A stretch of DNA of 16,270 nt from the NCBI GenBank assembly GCA_900547725.1, contig URHR01000045.1, positions 1-16,270 on the forward strand. The letters run 5' to 3'. Below the pieces are notes generated by a model. The model was not told the origin of the DNA, did not search any database, and worked only from the letters and a program-made list of their open reading frames with translations. This DNA is from an uncultured Eubacteriales bacterium (GTDB lineage Bacteria; Bacillota; Clostridia; Oscillospirales; CAG-272). Positions within the stretch are counted from its first letter, which is position 1; every line of letters begins with the position of its first letter. A program made the position numbers and the translations under genes. Positions 1-6,172 of the stretch are shown here, piece by piece.

Positions 1-23
1 CTTGCTTAAAGTTCTTGAAGGTT

Positions 24-78
24 CTTAGGAAACTTCTTTCAAGAAGTTTCCTAAGTAGGGTTCGGGGCAACGCCCCGA
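24..78. terminator. Double hairpin upstream of rarA
   Basis: Two adjacent perfect hairpins. The first has 15-nt arms at 24-38 and 41-55 (CTTAGGAAACTTCTT and its complement), with only 2 nt between them. The second has arms at 62-68 and 72-78 (TCGGGGC/GCCCCGA) with loop AAC. No long T-run follows. They lie directly before the rarA ribosome site, so they may end transcription of a gene left of the window or shape the rarA leader. The loop-and-stem core GGGC-GTT-GCCC (read on the minus strand) recurs in the terminator at 4840-4879. Confidence 0.5.
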
Positions 79-100
79 GGTCTTAAGAAAGGAAACACAT

Positions 101-1318
101 ATGAACCAACTGGCAGATGTGCTCAGACCGAGCGGGTTCGACGGAATTGTCGGACAGGATCATTTGTTCGGCGAGCGGGGCACAATCAGGCGGATGTGCC
201 AAAGCGGAAGAATGACCAATATGATCTTCTTCGGTCCTCCCGGTACGGGAAAAACAACCGCCGCAGGAATCATCGCAAAGCAATCGGGCATGACGTTTCG
301 AAAGCTGAACGCAACCTCGGCAAGCCTCTCGGACGTGAAGGACGTCATCGCCGAAACCGCAAACCTGTTCGGCTCGGGCGGGCTGCTTCTCTACCTCGAC
401 GAAATCCAGTATTTCAACCGGAAGCAACAACAAACCCTGCTGGAATATATCGAGGACGGAAGAATCACCCTCATCGCGTCAACAGCCGATAACCCCTACT
501 TCTGCGTGTATAAAGCGCTCATGTCACGGTGCTCGGTCTTTGAGTTCAAACCCGTGAGCGGACAGGCGGTCGTCCCCGTCCTGCGCCGCGCACTGGATTA
601 CCTCAACAACGAAACGGGACAGCATAAAACCGCAGACGACGCACTTCTGGCAAAAATCGGACAGCTTGCGCAGGGCGACGTCCGCCATTCCATCGTCCTC
701 TTTGAGAACACCTACCACGCCGCCGAGGATAAGCTGACCGAAGCCGACATCGAAGCCTTCCACCCGCAGGGAACGGGACTTTCCGACGACATCCACTACG
801 ACCTGCTCTCCTGCCTGCAGAAATCCATCCGCGGCTCTGATCCAGACGCGGCAATCTTTTACCTTGCCAAACTCCTGTCCGCAGGCGAACTGCTCTCCGC
901 CTGCCGCCGCCTGCAGGTCATCGCCTCCGAGGATATCGGACTCGCCTACCCGCTTGCCGCCGCAGTCACCCGCGCGTGCTGTGAGTCCGCAAAGGATCTC
1001 GGAATGCCGGAAGCGCGACTGCCGCTTGCAAACGCCGTGATTCTGCTTGCCACCGCGCCGAAGTCCAACGCCGCGCACAACGCCGTAAACGCCGCCATGC
1101 AGGACGTGGAAGCGGGCAAGGGCGTTCGCGTTCCCGAACATCTGCAAAGCCCGCTCTTCCGCGGCTACCTCTACCCCCACGACTACCCGAACCATTACGT
1201 CGACCAACGCTACCTCCCACTCGACCTCCCCGCCGATACGCAGTATTACGTCCCCGCCCCGAACAAAACCGAGCAAGCCGCCGCCGACTATTGGCAGAAA
1301 ATCAAAAAGCCGCGATAG
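101..1318 (+). CDS. rarA: Replication-associated recombination protein A (RarA/MgsA family AAA ATPase)
   Basis: This is a cytoplasmic AAA+ ATPase that acts at stalled replication forks and is related to clamp-loader subunits. In 405 residues I see Walker A GPPGTGKT (45-52), Walker B LLLYLDEI (95-102), a sensor-1-like STADNP (127-132), a likely arginine finger at R143 and a sensor-2-like GDVR (192-195). The C-terminal MgsA/RarA tetramerisation region is very typical: KSIRGSDPDAA, ASEDIGLAYP, LGMPEARL and APKSNAAHNAV. Length is slightly below the usual 420-445 residues; the N-terminus starts straight into the GFDGIVGQDHL clamp-loader-like box, so little is missing. The ATG at 101 follows AAAGGAAA with about 7 nt spacing. 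It is monocistronic here: hairpins lie before it and a strong hairpin follows its TAG stop. The family assignment is firm; the exact role in this organism is inferred. Confidence 0.95.
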   Translation: MNQLADVLRPSGFDGIVGQDHLFGERGTIRRMCQSGRMTNMIFFGPPGTGKTTAAGIIAKQSGMTFRKLNATSASLSDVKDVIAETANLFGSGGLLLYLDEIQYFNRKQQQTLLEYIEDGRITLIASTADNPYFCVYKALMSRCSVFEFKPVSGQAVVPVLRRALDYLNNETGQHKTADDALLAKIGQLAQGDVRHSIVLFENTYHAAEDKLTEADIEAFHPQGTGLSDDIHYDLLSCLQKSIRGSDPDAAIFYLAKLLSAGELLSACRRLQVIASEDIGLAYPLAAAVTRACCESAKDLGMPEARLPLANAVILLATAPKSNAAHNAVNAAMQDVEAGKGVRVPEHLQSPLFRGYLYPHDYPNHYVDQRYLPLDLPADTQYYVPAPNKTEQAAADYWQKIKKPR

Positions 1319-1323
1319 GATGC

Positions 1324-1357
1324 GAAGGGGGATCTTTCCGAGGAAAGATCCCCCTTC
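1324..1357 (+). terminator. Hairpin after rarA (probable terminator)
   Basis: A perfect 16-bp stem (arms 1324-1339 and 1342-1357, GAAGGGGGATCTTTCC and complement) with only GA between the arms starts 5 nt after the rarA stop. It lacks a clear T-tract. A weaker stem, CTTATC/GATAAG (1373-1378 with 1392-1397), encloses a run of six T. It probably ends rarA transcription before the convergent pyk operon. Confidence 0.6.
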
Positions 1358-1402
1358 AAAGACTTTCAACTCCTTATCCAACGCGTTTTTTGATAAGCAT
1401 TC

Positions 1403-1618
1403 CTCCCACCAAACGGGCGCGAAGCCGCACACTCCAAAAAACTCGCACCTCCCAATCCAACTCAAAACTTCCCCACAAGACCCCGCCATGACTCGAGCGA
1501 AATTTCGTTTCGCTTTTTGTGGTGGCGGGGTCTTGTGGGGAAGTTCGGGGAGGATGAGGGAGGTTTGGAGGGAGAAGGGACACCCTCCGAAAGGGGGTCC
1601 CTTCTCCCTCCAAGGTCT
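1403..1618 (-). repeat. Intergenic repeat R1 with a perfect 23-bp core palindrome
   Basis: This is one copy of a family also found at R2, R3 and R4, read here in the minus-strand sense from the SCP2 gene stop. In that sense it holds a proximal hairpin (17-nt arms 1597-1613 and 1565-1581, TTGGAGGGAGAAGGGAC type, with the CCCCTTTCGGAGGG loop), a CCTCC-rich linker ending CCCCGAACTTC, a perfect 23-bp inverted repeat (arms 1523-1545 and 1466-1488, 34-nt loop), then a distal block with GTGCGGCTTCGCGC and TTGGTGGGAG. It fills almost all of the gene-free stretch 1319-1621. It has no coding capacity I would defend. It can plausibly terminate transcription from both flanking genes. Confidence 0.8.
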
Positions 1619-1621
1619 TTC

Positions 1622-1975
1622 TTACCCCTTCTTCACCCTCGGTTTGCGGGGGGCGGGGATCGCGAGTTTCAGAGCGGACGCGCGCATCGCGTCGCCTTCG
1701 ACCGTCAGGATTCCGTCTGCAATTGCCTTGTCGAAATCCAACTTGCCCGAAAGAATCGCAATCAAATCCGCGCTGTTTACCGTGAACAGCGCGTCACGGT
1801 CGCGGTAGTCGTATGGCTCTGCGTGGAAAACGCCGTCTGTCGCCTCCATGTAGCAAATGCCGGACCCATGCTCATCCGTCAGATTTACCTGAATCGCCAG
1901 ATGTTCGGTTACCTTGCCCTTTTTCAGCTTGCCGACCGCCTTCCGTACTGCCTCAAATGCTTCCAGATAACTCAT
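1622..1975 (-). CDS. SCP2 sterol-binding-fold protein
   Basis: This is a 117-residue soluble protein resembling the stand-alone SCP2 (sterol carrier protein 2) domain proteins found widely in bacteria. Those proteins have a small alpha/beta fold with a hydrophobic cavity and an unknown bacterial ligand. Visible hallmarks are the central strands AIQVNLTDEHGSGICYMEA, the NSADLIAILSGKLDFDKAIADGILTVEGD stretch (the typical 'dxxxllxGkldp..a...gklkieGD' pattern of the family) and a basic tail ending PRKPRVKKG. There is no signal peptide. The start is backed by a strong AAAGGAGG (1990-1983) with 7 nt spacing. It lies 16 bp after the pyk stop on the same strand, so the two are almost certainly co-transcribed. 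A link to glycolysis is suggested only by this arrangement. The repeat element R1 begins just after its stop codon. Confidence 0.8.
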   Translation of the reverse strand: MSYLEAFEAVRKAVGKLKKGKVTEHLAIQVNLTDEHGSGICYMEATDGVFHAEPYDYRDRDALFTVNSADLIAILSGKLDFDKAIADGILTVEGDAMRASALKLAIPAPRKPRVKKG

Positions 1976-1991
1976 AACCGTTCCTCCTTTA

Positions 1992-3413
1992 TTATTGCAC
2001 GACCTGCACCTTGAGCAGGTTCGTTGTTCCCGTTTGCTTCAGCGGAACGCCTGCGGTGATAACCACCGTGTCCCCCGCCGTGACCAGATCCATCTGCTTC
2101 GCGCAGTCCACCGCGTGTACAAACAAATGCTCGGTGTCCTCCTGATTCAACGCCAGAACAGGCTCAACGCCCCACGAAAGGCTCAACTGGTGGAAGGTCT
2201 TGACCGACGGCGTTGCCGCAACAATCGTCTGCAAGGGGCGGAATTTCGACACCCTGCGCGCGGTGAGCCCAGAGGTTGTTACCGCAATGATCGCCTTCGC
2301 GTGAACGTCCCGCGCGGTCGTGACTGCCGCATCGCAGATCGCGTTTGTCACGTCCGAGGTGTCAATGTCATAGGGAATCCCGCGATAGACCTGCATTTCA
2401 AACGCGTCCTCTTCCGCCTGCTCCGCAATGCGCGACATCACCCGCACCACAAGCGCCGGGTGATCCCCCGCCGCCGTCTCTGCCGAGAGCATGACCGCCG
2501 AAGTTCCGTCAAACACCGCGTTGGCAACGTCGGTGATCTCCGCACGGGTCGGCGTGGTGGAGTGAATCATGGATTCGAGCATCTGCGTGGCGGTAATCAC
2601 CATTTTGCCCGACTGATAGCACTTGCGGATAAAGCGCTTCTGAAGCCCCGGCAGGCGCTCGAACTCTACCTCTACGCCCATGTCGCCGCGCGCGACCATA
2701 ATGCCGTCGCAGTTGGCAAGAATTTCGTCAAAGTGATTGACGCCCTCGATGTTCTCGATCTTTGCAACGATGCGGATGCGGTGTCCGCCGTGGTAGTCCA
2801 GAAACTTGCGCAGGGCAATGACGTCCTCCCTCCGCCGCACAAAGGACGCCGCCACAAAGTCCACGTCCTGCTCGATGCCGAAGATCAGATCCGACTCGTC
2901 CTGCGGGCTGAGGTACTCCATGTCAATCGGGAAATTCGGAATGTTCAGGCTCTTGCGATCGGAAAGCGTTCCGCCCGCTTCCACAGAGCAGATGATATCG
3001 GTCTCCGTGATCTCCTTGGTCATCAGCGCCACCTTGCCGTCGTCCAGAAGAATCCGGATGCCCGGGCGGAGCTGCGCAGGAAGCGAGGGGAAGGAAATGC
3101 TGACTTCCTGCCCGTTTCCCTCCACCTCGCGGGTGGTCAGCGTAAAGGTTGCGCCGCGATGCAGGGTCGCCTTGCCGCCCGCAAAGGTGCGCAGACGGAT
3201 TTCGGGACCTTTGGTGTCCAGAAGCACCGCCGCCGGCAGATGCAACCGATCCCGGACGCGGCGGAACGTATCCATCATGTTTTTGTGATATTCATGGTCG
3301 CCGTGCGAGAAATTAAAGCGCGCGATATTCATACCCGCCCGCAACATTTCCGCCATCACGCCCTCGTCCGCACAGGCAGGCCCCATTGTGCAGATGATCT
3401 TTGTTTTTCTCAT
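1992..3413 (-). CDS. pyk: Pyruvate kinase
   Basis: This enzyme converts phosphoenolpyruvate and ADP to pyruvate and ATP, the last step of glycolysis, in the cytoplasm. The 473-residue protein starts MRKTKIICTMGPA, the normal N-terminus. It shows substrate residues R32/N34/S36 (ARFNFSHG), DTKGPEIR (66-73), the signature IVAKIENIEGV (215-225, catalytic lysine K218), ARGDMGVEV (241-249), TATQMLESM and PTRAEITDVANAV. The C-terminal regulatory domain is present (TTSGLTARRVSKFRP). It ends without the extra PEP-utiliser-like domain found in Bacillus Pyk. An ATG 21 nt upstream (3434) is in frame, but GGGAGG at 3429-3424 lies downstream of it and sits 10 nt before the ATG at 3413, so I chose the latter. 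It is the first gene of a two-gene operon with the SCP2 protein. Confidence 0.97.
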   Translation of the reverse strand: MRKTKIICTMGPACADEGVMAEMLRAGMNIARFNFSHGDHEYHKNMMDTFRRVRDRLHLPAAVLLDTKGPEIRLRTFAGGKATLHRGATFTLTTREVEGNGQEVSISFPSLPAQLRPGIRILLDDGKVALMTKEITETDIICSVEAGGTLSDRKSLNIPNFPIDMEYLSPQDESDLIFGIEQDVDFVAASFVRRREDVIALRKFLDYHGGHRIRIVAKIENIEGVNHFDEILANCDGIMVARGDMGVEVEFERLPGLQKRFIRKCYQSGKMVITATQMLESMIHSTTPTRAEITDVANAVFDGTSAVMLSAETAAGDHPALVVRVMSRIAEQAEEDAFEMQVYRGIPYDIDTSDVTNAICDAAVTTARDVHAKAIIAVTTSGLTARRVSKFRPLQTIVAATPSVKTFHQLSLSWGVEPVLALNQEDTEHLFVHAVDCAKQMDLVTAGDTVVITAGVPLKQTGTTNLLKVQVVQ

Positions 3414-3462
3414 TCGGTTATCGCCTCCCGACATTCATACAAATTCAAAAATAACGCCAGTA

Positions 3463-3474
3463 TATATTATAACA
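3463..3474 (-). promoter_or_regulatory. Probable pyk promoter (extended -10)
   Basis: On the minus strand TATAAT (3471-3466) is preceded by TGT, giving an extended -10 (TGnTATAAT). No good -35 is found at 16-18 bp, which is common for extended -10 promoters. The predicted start is about 45 nt upstream of the pyk start codon. It is back to back with the HD-gene promoter about 70 bp away. Confidence 0.55.
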
Positions 3475-3534
3475 CCAAACCCCATGGAGCGGTTCTCCCG
3501 GATTGCCTTTTTATCAGAAAATTTACAAATCCTA

Positions 3535-3563
3535 TTTACTTTCCGCCGCAGTTGTGGTAAAAT
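3535..3563 (+). promoter_or_regulatory. Promoter for the HD-domain gene
   Basis: A -35 TTTACT (3535-3540) and a -10 TAAAAT (3558-3563) are separated by 17 bp, and TGG directly before the -10 supplies an extended element. It lies about 30 nt upstream of the start codon at 3595. Confidence 0.65.
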
Positions 3564-3594
3564 AGAAAGGAATTCTATGTAAAAGAGGTTCGAA

Positions 3595-4203
3595 ATGAAT
3601 AACACAGAACGTTTCCTTTCTGTCTATCAGGAAAAAATTCACCGCGAGGGCGCTGACAAACTGCTCGACTACCTCCGCACGGGAACGGATTTCTTTACCG
3701 CTCCCGCCTCCACCCGCTATCACGGCGCGCACGAGGGCGGACTTCTGGAGCACAGTCTGAATGTGTACGACTGTCTGTGCGACATTCTGGCACGTCCGCG
3801 CATGAAGGAGGTCTACGGGCTTTCCTACAGCGACGAAAGCATTGCGATTGTCTCGCTCCTGCACGATGTCTGCAAGACCAACTTCTACAAGGTCGGCACG
3901 CGCAACCAGAAGGACGAAACCGGGCGTTGGGTTACAGTTCCCTACTATACCATTGAAGACACGCTCCCCTACGGACACGGCGAAAAGTCGGCTTACATCG
4001 TTTCGGGCTTCCTGCGGCTGACCCGTGAAGAAGCATTTGCAATCCGTTACCACATGGGCTTTTCGGGCACGGAAGATCCGGGAAATGTCGGGAAGGCGCT
4101 GGAGATGTTCCCGCTTGCCTATGCCCTTGTCTGCGCGGATATGGAGGCGGCATTCCTGATGGAGGGCAAACTGACTCCGCCCGCCGATGCGGTGAAGCCG
4201 TGA
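3595..4203 (+). CDS. HD-domain metal-dependent phosphohydrolase-like protein
   Basis: This is a 202-residue cytoplasmic protein with the HD-superfamily metal site. I see H53 (GGLLEHSLNVYD), the H90-D91 pair (SLLHDVCKT), H128 (GHGEKSAY), H153 (IRYHMGF) and a late aspartate D182 (LVCADMEA). The GHGEKS and HMGF segments resemble the HD part of YhaM-like 3'-5' exonucleases and of conserved Clostridia HD proteins that lack an OB fold. No nucleic-acid-binding domain is fused here, so the substrate (nucleotide, nucleic acid or phosphoester) is unknown. It has its own promoter and a GAGG ribosome site (3585-3588) 6 nt before ATG. Its TGA overlaps the GTG start of the next gene by 4 nt, so the two proteins are translationally coupled. 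Confidence 0.85.
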   Translation: MNNTERFLSVYQEKIHREGADKLLDYLRTGTDFFTAPASTRYHGAHEGGLLEHSLNVYDCLCDILARPRMKEVYGLSYSDESIAIVSLLHDVCKTNFYKVGTRNQKDETGRWVTVPYYTIEDTLPYGHGEKSAYIVSGFLRLTREEAFAIRYHMGFSGTEDPGNVGKALEMFPLAYALVCADMEAAFLMEGKLTPPADAVKP

Positions 4204-4835
4204 AAGGTACGCCGCAAGCTCGCGCGGCATGGATTCGCGTTGCCTATTTCGGGATTTTTCCAACGGGAATTCTTGCCTTGTTTCTGGGCTTTTATCCACA
4301 TTTGTTCTTTACCTCGGGCGGGGAGCTGTTCGATTCGGTCAGCTACTTCGGGTTTCTCGGGAATCTGCGGGAAACCTGCCTGTCGGCGCTGGACGGCACG
4401 GCTTCCGTCTCTCCCGACGCTGTGCGGTTTTCCTACATTATGATTGTCTTTTGGGGATTGACCTGCTTTCTCATGGTGTGGTACGTGCTTTTCCTGCTTT
4501 CCACCGCGCTTCTGGCTTCGGTTGCGCTGTCTCCGCGCGCCGCATCCCCTCTGCTGAACCGTTGCAAGCGGCTCTACCGCATTCTTGTTCCCGCGCGCGG
4601 CTTTTTCGTTTTTCTCTCCCTCGTCCCCGCGCTCCTCTCCTGTCTGCCGTGGCTCTTCACCGTCTTTTACCGCTCCGTTCTCAACCAATCCGCGGTTCTG
4701 CACTACGACCTTCTCCCCGACGTCGTCCCGCTTGCCCTTCTCTCCGTCCCCGTCGCAGCGCTCTTTCTCCTCACCCTCCCCTCTCAACGCGACCTGAAAC
4801 TCGATCTGTTCCGGATTTACAAGGTGGGGAAATAA
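4200..4835 (+). CDS. Four-helix integral membrane protein of unknown function
   Basis: I do not recognise this 211-residue protein. Four hydrophobic stretches are visible, near residues 14-37, 77-106, 130-157 and 172-193. Short polar loops join them, including a basic segment RCKRLYR (121-127), and the tail is charged (QRDLKLDLFRIYKVGK). By the positive-inside rule the basic loop between helices 2 and 3 and the tail are likely cytoplasmic. No catalytic motif stands out. The start is GTG, overlapping the previous stop as GTGA; no clear ribosome site sits at normal spacing, so it probably relies on ribosomes finishing the HD gene. The pairing suggests a membrane partner or anchor for the HD protein, but that is inference. 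A strong terminator follows directly. Confidence 0.75.
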   Translation: MKGTPQARAAWIRVAYFGIFPTGILALFLGFYPHLFFTSGGELFDSVSYFGFLGNLRETCLSALDGTASVSPDAVRFSYIMIVFWGLTCFLMVWYVLFLLSTALLASVALSPRAASPLLNRCKRLYRILVPARGFFVFLSLVPALLSCLPWLFTVFYRSVLNQSAVLHYDLLPDVVPLALLSVPVAALFLLTLPSQRDLKLDLFRIYKVGK

Positions 4836-4839
4836 TAGA

Positions 4840-4879
4840 AAGGAAGGTCGCAGGGCGTTGCCCCGCGACCTTCCTTTTT
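4840..4879 (+). terminator. Intrinsic terminator after the HD/membrane-protein operon
   Basis: Twelve-nt arms AAGGAAGGTCGC (4840-4851) and its complement (4865-4876) enclose an inner stem GGGC-GTT-GCCC, and a T-run (4875-4879) follows. It begins 4 nt after the TAA of the membrane-protein gene. This is a classical rho-independent terminator that isolates the operon from mglB. Confidence 0.9.
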
Positions 4880-4892
4880 ATTATCTTCTCAC

Positions 4893-4934
4893 TATGCAAA
4901 TTCAAAGCAGGTAATTTTTTGTACATAGCAAATA
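4893..4934 (+). promoter_or_regulatory. Candidate activator site: GCAAAT direct repeat before mglB
   Basis: GCAAAT occurs at 4896-4901 and 4928-4933 within TATGCAAATT and ATAGCAAATA. The two copies are 32 bp apart, about three helical turns, and the second ends 11 bp before the putative -35. Direct repeats just upstream of a weak -35 are typical for AraC-type activators, so this could be the target of the regulator at 9522. The sequence is AT-rich, so chance is possible. Confidence 0.3.
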
Positions 4935-4944
4935 AAAAAACGCA

Positions 4945-4973
4945 TTCCTTTTTTGGTGGAATTGGGATATAAT
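4945..4973 (+). promoter_or_regulatory. mglB promoter with weak -35
   Basis: A perfect -10 TATAAT (4968-4973) lies 17 bp downstream of a poor -35, TTCCTT (4945-4950). The good -10 with a bad -35 suggests that an activator is needed. The leader then carries CGAC-AAAAA-GTCG and a GGAGG (5003-5007) 9 nt before the mglB ATG. Confidence 0.6.
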
Positions 4974-5016
4974 AAAGACAACGACAAAAAGTCGAAAAAA
5001 ACGGAGGTACACTCAA

Positions 5017-6087
5017 ATGAAAAAGCAACTCGCACTCATCCTTTCCCTTGCTCTCGCGCTGACCATGCTGGCAGGTCTGGTCTCCTGCAAGAAAGACAAC
5101 TCCGATGGTGAAGTTTCGGTCTTTTATTACACCTACAGCGACACCTACATTTCCAGTGTTCGTTCCGAGATGGACGCTATGCTCAAGAAAGCCGGACTCA
5201 AGTATCAAAACTACGACGCAAACGGCAACCAGACCACCCAGACCGAGCAGATCACCACTGCTCTGGCAAAGAACTCCCGCCTTCTGATCGTCAACGTTGT
5301 TGACACCGGATCGGACGATGCGGCGCAGAACATCGTCGACCTTGCAAAGGCGAAGAATGTGCCCGTTATCTTCTTCAACCGCTCGGTTAACGAAAAGGTC
5401 GTTTCTTCCTACGAAAAGTGCGTGTTCGTCGGAACAGACTATGAGGAAGCAGGTCACCTGCAGGGCAAGATGATCGGCGACTATGTGCTTAAGAACTACG
5501 ACAAGCTCGACCTGAACGGCGACGGCAAGATCAGCTACGCAATGTTCAAGGGTCAGGAAGGCAACATGGAGGCGATCGCCCGCACCCAGTACGCGGTTGA
5601 GGACGCAAACAAGATCCTGACTGCGGCAGGCAAGTCCGAGCTGGTGTTCTTCGACAGCCACAACGCCAACAAGTATCAGGTTGACCAGAACGGTCAGTGG
5701 TCCTCCGCTGCGGCAACGGACTATATGAACACCAACCTGAGCCAGTTCAACGAAGGAAACGGAAACATGATCGAGTTGGTTATTGCCAACAACGACGAGA
5801 TGGCGCTCGGCGCGATCACTTCCCTTCAGACCAAGGGCTACAACAAGGAAGGCGGCAAGCTGATCCCCGTGTTCGGCGTTGACGCAACCGAGGCTGCGAA
5901 GAACGCGATTAAGGAAGGTTCGATGGTCGGAACCATCAAGCAGGATGCCGCCGGTATGGCAGAAGCCATCTCCACCATCGCGCAGAATATGCTGAACAGC
6001 AAGTCCTTCTTTGAGGGCATTACGGCTGAGAATGTTGTCGGCACATGGAGAGTCAATATCCCCTACGCAACCTATCTCGGCGAATAA
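5017..6087 (+). CDS. mglB: Galactose/glucose-type ABC transporter substrate-binding lipoprotein MglB
   Basis: This is a surface-anchored sugar-binding protein that delivers substrate to MglAC. In 356 residues there is a lipoprotein signal peptide with lipobox LVSC (C24), then the two-lobed periplasmic-binding fold. Features of the E. coli galactose-binding protein are recognisable. They are the calcium loop DLNGDGKIS (165-173) with the distant ligand E253, binding residues D42, N121 (FFNRS), R189, N259 (IANND) and D289 (GVDA), and a ring-stacking W228. Compared from memory with the E. coli protein, the H/D pair of its GHPDAEAR motif is N183/E185, the late asparagine is Q309, and about ten residues are inserted before W228. 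The ligand is therefore probably galactose or glucose, or a close relative. It is first in the mgl operon, and a hairpin follows its stop codon. Confidence 0.92.
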   Translation: MKKQLALILSLALALTMLAGLVSCKKDNSDGEVSVFYYTYSDTYISSVRSEMDAMLKKAGLKYQNYDANGNQTTQTEQITTALAKNSRLLIVNVVDTGSDDAAQNIVDLAKAKNVPVIFFNRSVNEKVVSSYEKCVFVGTDYEEAGHLQGKMIGDYVLKNYDKLDLNGDGKISYAMFKGQEGNMEAIARTQYAVEDANKILTAAGKSELVFFDSHNANKYQVDQNGQWSSAAATDYMNTNLSQFNEGNGNMIELVIANNDEMALGAITSLQTKGYNKEGGKLIPVFGVDATEAAKNAIKEGSMVGTIKQDAAGMAEAISTIAQNMLNSKSFFEGITAENVVGTWRVNIPYATYLGE

Positions 6088-6112
6088 AAGAATCAGATCA
6101 TAAACCCACACA

Positions 6113-6138
6113 CCGGAGCGGCTTTTCAGCCGCTCCGG
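6113..6138 (+). promoter_or_regulatory. Intercistronic hairpin between mglB and mglA
   Basis: A perfect 11-bp stem (CCGGAGCGGCT at 6113-6123 pairing with 6128-6138) with a TTTC tetraloop has no T-tract behind it. Such structures after a binding-protein gene often cause partial termination or shield the upstream mRNA from decay, so that the binding protein is made in excess over the ATPase and permease. Confidence 0.7.
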
Positions 6139-6172
6139 CAGAAATCCATCCGGAAAGGCAGGATTCCTCTGT

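Noticed and set aside
1320..1808. Open frames across repeat R1
   Set aside because: They read through perfect inverted repeats with low-complexity Pro/Ser/Arg-rich translations and lack ribosome sites.
4880..5016. Riboswitch or catabolite-repression (cre) site upstream of mglB
   Set aside because: The leader after the predicted promoter is short (about 35 nt) with only a 4-bp stem, and no cre-like palindrome was found.
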